Source of the DNA: Candidatus Babeliales bacterium
Lineage (GTDB): Bacteria; Babelota; Babeliae; Babelales; CAZZPM01
Direction of reading: 5' to 3'
Assembly: GCA_016763165.1 (NCBI GenBank)
Contig: JAESUJ010000069.1
Location: forward strand, 1-6,930
Length of the DNA: 6,930 nucleotides
Within the stretch, counting starts at the first letter, position 1; each line of letters opens with the position of its first letter. This document shows, in pieces, positions 1-5,992 of the stretch. A model generated the notes under the pieces. It saw only the letters and a list, made by a program, of their open reading frames with translations, was not told the origin of the DNA and did no database searches. Position numbers and translations under genes: made by a program.

Positions 1-407
1 GTATAACTATAATCATTCGATAAAACAGATGCACTATTTTCAAACACGATTAAACTTGTTGTGTCAGTTGCATACAGATTGAGTCCAGCAATATTTTTAT
101 GAACAATATTTTTAAATCGAACCGTTGTATTTGGCTTGATAATAAAAGATCCTGTTGAAGAAAATTCCAAAATATTTGAATCCCCATCAATAGTTATATC
201 TCCATCAAGAATCAGCTCGCCTGAAAGAATCATTTTATTACGGAGTCTCAAAGAACTTTCACTGCTTTTCATCAGCAGAGTTCCTGTCAACTCACTCTCT
301 TGCAATCCAAAAGTAACAGTTGATTTTTCTAGCTCCAAAGTCCCCGACCCTGTGAATACAGAATTATATGCCATATTCAGATCACGCGTTATTGCAAGCG
401 TTCCATT
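1..407 (-). repeat. Protein module C of the surface protein, truncated by window edge
   Basis: Third module, of which only about the first 135 residues are visible. NGTLAITRDLNMAYNSV matches the openings of modules A and B. DGDSNILEFSSTGSFIIKPN matches the HGNNHVLDLG and EGRYHQLILG blocks; its Asn at residue 991 lies 411 residues after the matching His of module B (580). More modules may follow to the left. Confidence 0.75.
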
Positions 408-3146
408 ATTCATAGCAATTTTTTTATAAACAGAACCATTTAAAGCGAGCGTCAATGTTGCATTTTGATCAACTAAAGTAATTTTTCCACTTATATCACC
501 TGTTCCGTGAATAATATTTGACTTATCTTTTACGCGAGTAAAGGCAGGCAATGTTCCCTTAGTTAAAGAAATTTCATCATTACCATTCAGAGTATTAGTG
601 TATTGATTGTATCGACGTCCTGTAATGTCAAATGAATATCCACTACCTAAAAGAATACAGTTATGGAAATCTAAGAAATATCCTGCTGCAACAAAATTAC
701 TAGCTCTAAATTCGGATGTAATAGTTAAATTAAGCAAAGTAATGTCTGAATTAAAATAGAAATTAGAACCAGTTTTACGTAAAATATGTGTTATATTTGA
801 TCGTGATATAAGATTATTTTTATCATATAAATTTATTAAATAAGAACCAGGATTATAGGTAACAACTGCTCCTGGCACAAAAATCCATTTCGGATCATTC
901 TCTTCAGTTAAATCTCCCAAAACAAATGCATCATCTACACTTGTTGAATTCAAGTAAAAAGTAACATCATTTTCAAGAAGTAGCTTACCTTTGAAAAAAT
1001 TCATACCGTACTGACCAGAAGCAAATGATGCGTTTTTTAAATGTAGTGTTCCCGTTTTATTTTCAAACTTTAATGGTTCAGATGATGCCGACCCTGTTTT
1101 TCTAACATCAAAACCGATAGACTTTATTAAAAGCTCACTTTCATTATTGATACACAATGATGTTGGAGACTGATATAAAAATGTCCCTGTTCCAGTAAAT
1201 TCTACTTTTTCTTTAATCTGAACAGCTCCTACAGTAACACTGTATGTTGTATCCAAAATGCAACGTGTATTTTCATATGCTATTGTAGATGTTTCATCAA
1301 TACACCTAATTTTATTCCCCTTCAGTCCCTCAATATTAAAATTTTTCAATGTTAATGTTGAACCAGGCTGAATAACCAGTTCTCCTTCAGTTCCCAATAT
1401 TAATTGATGATACCTTCCTTCAATAACCGTATCACCACTGAAGGCAATTGAAGAATTAATGGTCAAATTAGCGTTACATTGAATCACACCAGATGAACTA
1501 CTAATTGTTAATATTTGCTCCCATGTAGTTGGAGATGTTCCTAAATACCATGTATTATTATTTAAATAAATAGTTCCAGCACCAACAATCACTGCATCAT
1601 ACGCACAATTTAAATTCCGTTCTAATTCAATTGACCCACCATTGAGCTGAATAGATTGATTAATATTTCCATCAAAATCAAAATATAATTTTGCATCCGT
1701 TCCTGTTAAATAAACAAGACCACTAATTGTACCCAAACCTCGTAAATAATTATTATCTCCCTCTACACGAGTATACGCAGGCAATGTTCCCTTAGATAAA
1801 AAAAGCTCGTTATTTCCATCTAACACTGTAGTAAATGCATTGTATCGATGCCCTGTTACATCGAATGACGCTTTATTAAGTAAGATAGTAACATTGTCAT
1901 AATACAAATTCGTTCCTTCAGCGAAAAGCAATGTTGATCCTGCTTCGGCTTCAATCGTTAAATTTTTTAATGTAAAATCACTGAATAAAGAAAAAATATT
2001 ATCTGACTTACGAGTTATTTGCGTTGCTGAAGCCTGAGCCCTAAAGTTTAATTGATTAACAAAGTGTATTCCAACATAACCATTCAGAAATTTTGCATGT
2101 GCACCTGGTAAAAGCTCAATTCTCAAATCATCATCTTCAGTTGTATCACCAAGCATTAAACCATTTGTTGAAGTAGTTCCTGCAATATCAATTTCTAATT
2201 CTCCAGTAATGAGAAAAGATCCACGAGTCAATCGTGCACCATGTTCCGAAATATGAAGGGATCCATTATCAAATAATAATGATGAATTAGGATCTTCAAA
2301 GTAAATCGGCTCTGAACCACCAGAAGAAGCTCTTCCTATTTGAAAATGCATACCATCAGAAAGGCGGAGAACACTATTTTTTGAAACAGTGCTTGTCATT
2401 GATGAAGCATAGTTAAATATTGCGCTTCCGACTAACGAAACAGCGTTTTTAAATACAATTGAACCTTGAGTAAACGTAAAGGTATTGTCATCTTGGTACC
2501 ATGAAGAATCTTTCAAAATAATCTGGCTTGTTGCCGCTTCACATGAAATATTTGATTGAGCAATGCCAACTAAAGAAACATTATGTAATGTGATTTTACT
2601 ATCTTTTTTAACAAAAATAGCACCTGATCCTAAATCAAGAACATGATTATTTCCATGAATCGCAACATCATTCTGTATAATAACCGTTCCCTCTAATGTA
2701 AGGTCATAATGCATGTTTAACGAAATATCATCAAGAATTGTTGTGTACGACGTATTTGCAAAGTAAGTCATCGTAGGTGCTAAATCAACAGTTTGAGACT
2801 GTGCACTTACAATATTACCAGTATTTTTCAATGTAGACATTTCATTGAAACAGAGATCAGTATTCAAATATAACGTTCCACCACGAAAATCAGCTGTCTC
2901 TCCAACAGAAAAAATTGGCTCGAAAGTACATGATGTTGTTGCATCCTCAAGAGTAAATCCATGCTTCATCCATGCAAAACTTTTAACAGAGTGATCAACT
3001 GTTGAAGAGGCCAGAAAAGTATAGTGTGGCTCTATTGAAACTGCAGAATCAGAACCGATTTTTTTTGCATGTAAAACAACCTGAGTGATGCTCAAAAGCA
3101 GAGCTGTAAAGATAGCCAAACGACTCAATATTCTTCTTTGCATCAT
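1..3146 (-). CDS. Large secreted modular beta-solenoid-like repeat protein, 3' end beyond window
   Basis: The frame is open from ATG at 3146 to the left edge, giving 1048 codons with no stop. The C-terminus is not visible. Residues 1-27 form a signal peptide: Arg-rich start, hydrophobic core around 10-25, likely cleavage after Leu-His-Ala. The rest is rich in Asn, Thr, Ser and Gly, with many short G-T/S-L-x-L strands alternating with turns, as in right-handed beta-helix or autotransporter-type passengers. From residue 89 it consists of repeating modules of about 411 residues (89-502, 503-913, 914 onward). Shared landmarks include GTLPA-Y/F-TRV, SFD-V/I-TG-x-RYN and LGD-x-TE. A purine-rich GAGAG/GAG sequence precedes two adjacent ATGs (3146 and 3143), and either could start. 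It is probably exported and surface exposed (inference). Its anchor (autotransporter barrel, sorting signal or none) cannot be judged. I do not recognise a named family. The coding frame is certain; the function is unknown. Confidence 0.9.
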   Translation of the reverse strand, partial: MMQRRILSRLAIFTALLLSITQVVLHAKKIGSDSAVSIEPHYTFLASSTVDHSVKSFAWMKHGFTLEDATTSCTFEPIFSVGETADFRGGTLYLNTDLCFNEMSTLKNTGNIVSAQSQTVDLAPTMTYFANTSYTTILDDISLNMHYDLTLEGTVIIQNDVAIHGNNHVLDLGSGAIFVKKDSKITLHNVSLVGIAQSNISCEAATSQIILKDSSWYQDDNTFTFTQGSIVFKNAVSLVGSAIFNYASSMTSTVSKNSVLRLSDGMHFQIGRASSGGSEPIYFEDPNSSLLFDNGSLHISEHGARLTRGSFLITGELEIDIAGTTSTNGLMLGDTTEDDDLRIELLPGAHAKFLNGYVGIHFVNQLNFRAQASATQITRKSDNIFSLFSDFTLKNLTIEAEAGSTLLFAEGTNLYYDNVTILLNKASFDVTGHRYNAFTTVLDGNNELFLSKGTLPAYTRVEGDNNYLRGLGTISGLVYLTGTDAKLYFDFDGNINQSIQLNGGSIELERNLNCAYDAVIVGAGTIYLNNNTWYLGTSPTTWEQILTISSSSGVIQCNANLTINSSIAFSGDTVIEGRYHQLILGTEGELVIQPGSTLTLKNFNIEGLKGNKIRCIDETSTIAYENTRCILDTTYSVTVGAVQIKEKVEFTGTGTFLYQSPTSLCINNESELLIKSIGFDVRKTGSASSEPLKFENKTGTLHLKNASFASGQYGMNFFKGKLLLENDVTFYLNSTSVDDAFVLGDLTEENDPKWIFVPGAVVTYNPGSYLINLYDKNNLISRSNITHILRKTGSNFYFNSDITLLNLTITSEFRASNFVAAGYFLDFHNCILLGSGYSFDITGRRYNQYTNTLNGNDEISLTKGTLPAFTRVKDKSNIIHGTGDISGKITLVDQNATLTLALNGSVYKKIAMNNGTLAITRDLNMAYNSVFTGSGTLELEKSTVTFGLQESELTGTLLMKSSESSLRLRNKMILSGELILDGDITIDGDSNILEFSSTGSFIIKPNTTVRFKNIVHKNIAGLNLYATDTTSLIVFENSASVLSNDYSY
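408..1640 (-). repeat. Protein module B of the surface protein (residues about 503-913)
   Basis: Second complete module, 411 codons. Landmarks occur in the same order as in module A: GGSIELERNL, EGRYHQLILGTEGELVIQPG, SEPLKFE, LGDLTEENDP followed by a VPGA segment, SFDITGRRYN, and GTLPAFTRV with its Ala at residue 868. That Ala is exactly 411 residues after its counterpart in module A. The region between landmarks is diverged but keeps the same predicted strand-turn rhythm. Confidence 0.8.
544..635 (-). repeat. DNA-level direct repeat, copy in module B
   Basis: Partner of the block at 1777-1868, spaced by 1233 bp (411 codons). The 19-base perfect match occupies 544-562. A second well conserved run, attgtatcga, lies at 606-615 and 1839-1848. 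It encodes SFDITGRRYN through KGTLPA. Confidence 0.8.
1641..2882 (-). repeat. Protein module A of the surface protein (residues about 89-502)
   Basis: First complete module. It opens with a GGTLYLNTDL segment, matching GGSIELERNL in module B and NGTLAITRDL in module C. It continues through HGNNHVLDLGSGAIFVKKDS (residues 164-183), a SEPIYFE stretch, LGDTTEDDD, SFDVTGHRYN, and GTLPAYTRV with its Ala at residue 457. It is about 414 residues long. The boundary is arbitrary within the period and was chosen at the recurring G-x-L strand. Similarity to module B is clear at landmarks and weak between them, so the copies are old. Confidence 0.8.
1777..1868 (-). repeat. DNA-level direct repeat, copy in module A (GTLPA to TG-x-RYN block)
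   Basis: This block and 544-635 are 1233 bp apart and align without a gap over 92 bp, with 67 identical bases by hand count. They include a perfect 19-base match beginning gcaggcaatgttccctta on the plus strand. The block encodes SFDVTGHRYN through KGTLPA. It is the best conserved part of the module at DNA level. Confidence 0.8.
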
Positions 3147-3158
3147 TCTCACTCTCTT

Positions 3159-3190
3159 TTTTTAAAAATAAAAACTTATATTTTTAAAAA
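3159..3190. repeat. Perfect 12-bp AT-only inverted repeat in the leader of the surface protein gene
   Basis: The arms tttttaaaaata (3159-3170) and tatttttaaaaa (3179-3190) are exact reverse complements around an 8-base spacer. The element ends 12 bases upstream of the ATG at 3146, directly beside the purine-rich ribosome binding site. No T-tract follows it on either strand, so it is not an obvious terminator. It could fold in the leader RNA or be a cruciform or protein site. Chance pairing in such AT-rich DNA is also possible. Confidence 0.5.
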
Positions 3191-3191
3191 G

Positions 3192-3221
3192 AATGTAAGA
3201 AGAGATTCAAACAAAAATCAA
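3192..3221 (-). promoter_or_regulatory. Candidate sigma70-type promoter for the surface protein gene
   Basis: On the minus strand TTGATT (3216-3221) and TACATT (3192-3197) are separated by 18 bp. Each matches its consensus at 4 of 6 positions. A start near 3185 would give a leader of about 40 bases and would cut into the inverted repeat at 3159-3190. AT-rich DNA gives many such matches, so this is tentative. Confidence 0.3.
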
Positions 3222-3261
3222 GAGAATACAGCAATCATAAAAATAAATATGATAAAATTAT

Positions 3262-4155
3262 CTAAACAATATTTTGAACTTGTTCGCGTGCTTTTTCTAT
3301 TTCAACTTTAACATCTACAGATAAAGTAGTAATAGCGCTATCAGAACACTTTGCGGTAATTGTATTTATTTCTCGAAATAACTCTTGCAAAAGAAAATCG
3401 ACCTTCCGACCTTTTTCTACCTTGCTATCATTTTTAAAAAGAAGAAATAACGCTTCAACATGTGTTACAAACCGAGAAACTTCTTCATGTATATCCATCT
3501 TATTTAAATGAATATACAGCTCATCTAGACGAGGCTTTTCAGCTTCTTCTCCATTTTGAACTAGAGCAGAAACTTCTGTTATCATCTTTTTTTTATCGAT
3601 AATCAATGACTCAAATCGTTTCCGAATATCTTCTATTTTTTCTTTACAATCTTCAAGTCGAAGAACAAGATCTTTGTATAAAGCTTCTCCTTCACGCAAA
3701 CGCTCAGCTATTAAATTTTTAATAGCTTGATCAACCAATGCATGTATTTGAGCATGATCATCTTTATGTAATGTTTTTTTTTCAAATGAGAACAGCTGAG
3801 GCAACAATAAAACATCATTAATAGTCAGTGTTCCAGGCAATGAAAGCTTCTTCTGCAACTCCTTAATTGAGATAATATATTGCTGAGCTATTGATGTTGA
3901 AATAGTAGGAACTTCAAGAACTCCTAACTCTTCACTAATTTTAATAGAAAAAAAGACTTTGCCCCGATACAAAGATGATTTTAATTTTGCAGATATTCCC
4001 AATTCAAAAGAACTTAAAATTGATGGTAACTTACAAAAAGCTTCAAAAAATCGTGTATTTAAAGACTTGATTTCAACAGCAACCGTTATACGATCCTTAG
4101 AGGCTAATGTTATTGTTTCTGTTACCTGACTAAATCCTGTCATACTCGTTATCAT
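3262..4155 (-). CDS. yicC: YicC/YloC family endoribonuclease-like protein
   Basis: A 297-residue protein of the usual family length. It begins MITSMTGFSQ, the family's typical M-I-x-S-M-T-G-F start, which supports the ATG at 4155 over the in-frame ATG at 4143. An AAAGG sequence lies 7 bases upstream. The N-terminal YicC domain includes IKSLNTRFFEAFCKLP at about residues 29-44. The C-terminal DUF1732 part has a long helical stretch, then GRKVDFLLQEL (249-259), FREINTITAKCSDSAI (260-275) and a closing VEIEKAREQVQN (284-295). The family norm near 261-275 is closer to NREANTLGSKSNDAEI, so this copy is somewhat diverged, with Cys at 270. E. coli YicC is reported to act as an endoribonuclease in small-RNA (RyhB) turnover. 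The same role here is inferred from homology. It follows yebC by 17 bp and is probably co-transcribed. The often-adjacent gmk is not present downstream. Confidence 0.93.
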   Translation of the reverse strand: MITSMTGFSQVTETITLASKDRITVAVEIKSLNTRFFEAFCKLPSILSSFELGISAKLKSSLYRGKVFFSIKISEELGVLEVPTISTSIAQQYIISIKELQKKLSLPGTLTINDVLLLPQLFSFEKKTLHKDDHAQIHALVDQAIKNLIAERLREGEALYKDLVLRLEDCKEKIEDIRKRFESLIIDKKKMITEVSALVQNGEEAEKPRLDELYIHLNKMDIHEEVSRFVTHVEALFLLFKNDSKVEKGRKVDFLLQELFREINTITAKCSDSAITTLSVDVKVEIEKAREQVQNIV

Positions 4156-4173
4156 CTACATACCTTTGCTTTT

Positions 4174-4893
4174 TTATCCAATATTTGAATAGACATTTTG
4201 TACATCATCCAAATCTTCAAGTAATTCTAAAAACTTAAATACTTTTGCTTCTTTCTCTTCATCATCAAGCAGTACTTTATCTTTTGCGACCCACTCAACT
4301 TCAGCATGTTCAACGATGAAACCTGCTTCTTTTGCTGCTTTTTTCAAATCTTCTACGCCAGAAGGAGCAGTCGTTAGGGTAATATGGTCTGTATCAATAA
4401 TGATATCATCAAGATCATAATCCATAAACAATTCGATGATATCATCTTCGGTTTTATTTTTTTGCTCTAAAATCAGAACAGCTTTATGTTGAAACATCCA
4501 AAGCACTGAATTAGTTTCACCAAGGTTTCCACCCATTTTACTGAAAGCATGTCTCACATCTGAAACAGTACGATTTTTATTGTCCGAAAGAGTTTCAACA
4601 ATTACTGCTGTACCATGAGGTCCGTATCCTTCATACATCGCTTCTTCATAGTGAGCACCTTCGAGCTCGCCTGTTCCTTTTTTAATCGCACGCGTGACAT
4701 TTTCATTCGGCATATTTGCTTCTTTGGCCTTCTCCATCAAAAGACGTAATTTTGAATTCCCACCAGGGTCTCCACCACCAGCACGAGCAGCTACCGTAAG
4801 CTCCTTACTAATTTTAGTAAAGATTTTTCCACGCTTTGCATCTTCCTTACCTTTCTTATGCTTAATCGTTGACCACTTTGAATGACCAGACAT
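4174..4893 (-). CDS. yebC: YebC/TACO1 family translation or regulatory protein
   Basis: A 239-residue full-length member of the YebC/PmpR/TACO1 family. The N-terminal signature MSGHSKWSTIKHKKGKEDAK is followed by RGKIFTKISKELTVAARAGG (21-40), GGDPGGNSKLR (40-50), an AKEANMPNENVTRAIKKGTG segment (56-75), YEGYGPHGTAVIVE (87-100), the DNKNRTVSDVRHAFSKMGG region (104-122) and SVLWMFQHKA (129-138). The acidic C-terminal domain is typical. The protein is cytoplasmic. The family was long annotated as a transcriptional regulator. Mitochondrial TACO1 and more recent bacterial work point to a ribosome-associated role in translating difficult (for example proline-rich) stretches. Start choice is supported by the strong Shine-Dalgarno at 4900-4907. 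It leads a likely operon with yicC. Confidence 0.96.
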   Translation of the reverse strand: MSGHSKWSTIKHKKGKEDAKRGKIFTKISKELTVAARAGGGDPGGNSKLRLLMEKAKEANMPNENVTRAIKKGTGELEGAHYEEAMYEGYGPHGTAVIVETLSDNKNRTVSDVRHAFSKMGGNLGETNSVLWMFQHKAVLILEQKNKTEDDIIELFMDYDLDDIIIDTDHITLTTAPSGVEDLKKAAKEAGFIVEHAEVEWVAKDKVLLDDEEKEAKVFKFLELLEDLDDVQNVYSNIG

Positions 4894-4899
4894 AGCAGA

Positions 4900-4907
4900 C
4901 TCCTCTC
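4900..4907 (-). promoter_or_regulatory. Strong ribosome binding site of yebC
   Basis: GAGAGGAG on the minus strand ends 6 bases before the yebC ATG. It is the best Shine-Dalgarno in the window and shows that the organism uses this signal. The plus-strand genes start without a clear one. Confidence 0.8.
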
Positions 4908-4941
4908 ATTTACAAATGATTTTCTTTATAACATTGGTGAA

Positions 4942-4970
4942 ATCTTAACATATATCAGAATTTTTGTCGA
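4942..4970 (-). promoter_or_regulatory. Candidate sigma70 promoter of the yebC-yicC operon
   Basis: On the minus strand TCGACA (4965-4970, 5 of 6 to consensus) and TAAGAT (4942-4947, 4 of 6) are separated by 17 bp, the optimal spacing. Transcription would start near 4935, giving a leader of about 40 bases that contains the Shine-Dalgarno. This is the best promoter candidate in the window. Confidence 0.5.
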
Positions 4971-5061
4971 TTAGTTTGCGATGAAACATATCTGAAAAAG
5001 AAGCTCATTTCTATTTTCAATCCCCTAAAAACGTCAAAGCAGCTCCTTTTCTGCATAGAGT

Positions 5062-5090
5062 TAGACAAGCAACAACAAAAAATCTAATCT
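5062..5090 (+). promoter_or_regulatory. Weak candidate promoter for the small secreted gene pair
   Basis: TAGACA (5062-5067) and TAATCT (5085-5090) are separated by 17 bp, upstream of the ATG at 5131. The -35 is good and the -10 poor (3 of 6). The intergenic space 4894-5130 must hold divergent promoters for yebC and this pair, but only the yebC one is convincing. Confidence 0.25.
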
Positions 5091-5130
5091 AAGAAGTAAA
5101 AAATTAAAATGATTTCAATGAAAGAAAATA

Positions 5131-5532
5131 ATGAAAAAAATAATACTACTATCACTTATTTGCATGATATCACTACTACAAGCAAGTTTAAATGACCAAA
5201 ATTTAAATAACTCTATGCAAGTGTCAAAAAATACCGAATCTTCTAATGAAGATCTAGGTACTGAATACGAAGATAAAGAATCCATATTAAATCGTTATTT
5301 CATACAAAATGAACATTTCACCTTACCAGCATTGGTAGGTCGTACATTTCTTTTTTATTTTTTCTTTCTTGGAATTTGCCACAAAAGTGATTTTATTAAA
5401 AATAACAAAGAATTCCTCGCTCCTGCTTTAACAATAGCTACAGGAATTACACATAAATATTTTTCAGAAAATACAAATAAAGAAATAAGCATTTCGCAAA
5501 AAATTCAAAATCTAACAATAGAAGAAAATTAA
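5131..5532 (+). CDS. Small secreted or membrane protein of unknown function, paralogue of the next gene
   Basis: A 133-residue protein I do not recognise. Residues 1-18 form a signal peptide (MKKIILL start, hydrophobic core, LQA before a likely cleavage). Cys 11 does not sit in a proper lipobox. Residues 19-60 are hydrophilic and acidic with many Asn, Ser and Glu. Residues 65-84 are strongly hydrophobic (LVGRTFLFYFFFLGIC) and may span a membrane. A second moderately hydrophobic stretch at about 95-106 leads into the TGITHKYFSENTNK motif (104-117), and the tail is polar. Upstream lies only an A-rich stretch with no clear Shine-Dalgarno, and nearby ATGs at 5109 and 5118 are out of frame. The stop overlaps the next start by one base. 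The C-terminal half resembles that of the next protein, so the two are probably an ancient tandem duplication. Export or inner-membrane location is inferred. Confidence 0.8.
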   Translation: MKKIILLSLICMISLLQASLNDQNLNNSMQVSKNTESSNEDLGTEYEDKESILNRYFIQNEHFTLPALVGRTFLFYFFFLGICHKSDFIKNNKEFLAPALTIATGITHKYFSENTNKEISISQKIQNLTIEEN

Positions 5533-5966
5533 TGAAAAAAATTATACTTTTAGTATGTATATTCATGACACAAGCCCTACAAGCAAATATCAATCAAACT
5601 ATCGAAAAAAAAAATAAAATCATTGAAGAAGTCGCTCGTAAAAGAGAGACAAGTATCAGTGCAACTTGTGAAAAAATAGTTTATACAAGCGCACTTCACA
5701 TCTCAGGATACTCTGCATTCATTCATGCTTTGTGTAAAGAAATGTGCGACTGCAATACAAAGCAAAACTACATAACTAATAGTGCCTATGCAGCAGCTGC
5801 AGGACTTATTCCACGTGGATACCTTTTATATAAAATACTAAGTACTATATATTCTAAAGACTACAAAACATTCTTTAACAAAAGAACTGGCACTGCTACC
5901 GTATTGACAATAACCCTTGGTGCTACAAGTAAATATTTTGCAGACAATGCAGAAAAAACTAACTAA
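5532..5966 (+). CDS. Small secreted or membrane protein of unknown function with cysteine cluster
   Basis: A 144-residue protein I do not recognise. Residues 1-18 are a signal peptide (MKKIILLVCI start, LQA cleavage site) nearly parallel to that of the previous gene. A charged, helix-forming stretch follows (22-40, KKNKIIEEVARKRE). Cys 46, 68, 72 and 74 form a cluster in HALCKEMCDCNTK that could make disulfides or bind metal. Residues 83-100 are hydrophobic and Ala-rich (SAYAAAAGLIPRGYLLY). The end, VLTITLGATSKYFADNAEK (124-142), aligns with LTIATGITHKYFSENTNK in the upstream protein. The start codon shares its A with the upstream stop (TAATG), so translation is probably coupled by reinitiation and the products may act together. 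The upstream copy lacks the cysteine cluster. Confidence 0.82.
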   Translation: MKKIILLVCIFMTQALQANINQTIEKKNKIIEEVARKRETSISATCEKIVYTSALHISGYSAFIHALCKEMCDCNTKQNYITNSAYAAAAGLIPRGYLLYKILSTIYSKDYKTFFNKRTGTATVLTITLGATSKYFADNAEKTN

Positions 5967-5968
5967 AT

Positions 5969-5991
5969 AATCCCGACTGTATTTCAGGATT
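5969..5991. terminator. Hairpin between convergent genes, possible bidirectional terminator
   Basis: AATCCCGA (5969-5976) can pair with TCAGGATT (5984-5991) around a 7-base loop. The stem has one mismatch on the plus strand and a G-U wobble instead on the minus strand. It lies between the stop of the small gene pair (5966) and the stop of ruvB (5993). A short TTT follows on the plus side and T-rich sequence on the minus side. The stem is short and only modestly GC, so termination is plausible but not strong. Confidence 0.45.
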
Positions 5992-5992
5992 T

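Noticed and set aside
136..429. A 97-codon plus-strand open frame
   Set aside because: It lies wholly antisense to the well supported surface protein frame, shows low-complexity Ser/Ile/Pro composition, and has no ribosome binding site or recognisable domain.
544..1868. Spaced direct repeats as a CRISPR array
   Set aside because: There are only two copies, 1233 bp apart, in coding frame inside one gene. They are protein modules.
3234..3253. Terminator after yicC (ATCATA/TATGAT stem with 8-base loop on the minus strand)
   Set aside because: A six-pair, AT-rich stem with no clean T-tract is too weak to call as a terminator.
4694..4885. A 63-codon plus-strand open frame
   Set aside because: Antisense shadow of the conserved N-terminal part of yebC.
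5161..5163. Cys 11 of the first small protein as a lipoprotein cysteine
   Set aside because: The preceding residues SLI do not form a lipobox, and an LQA signal peptidase I site lies shortly after.
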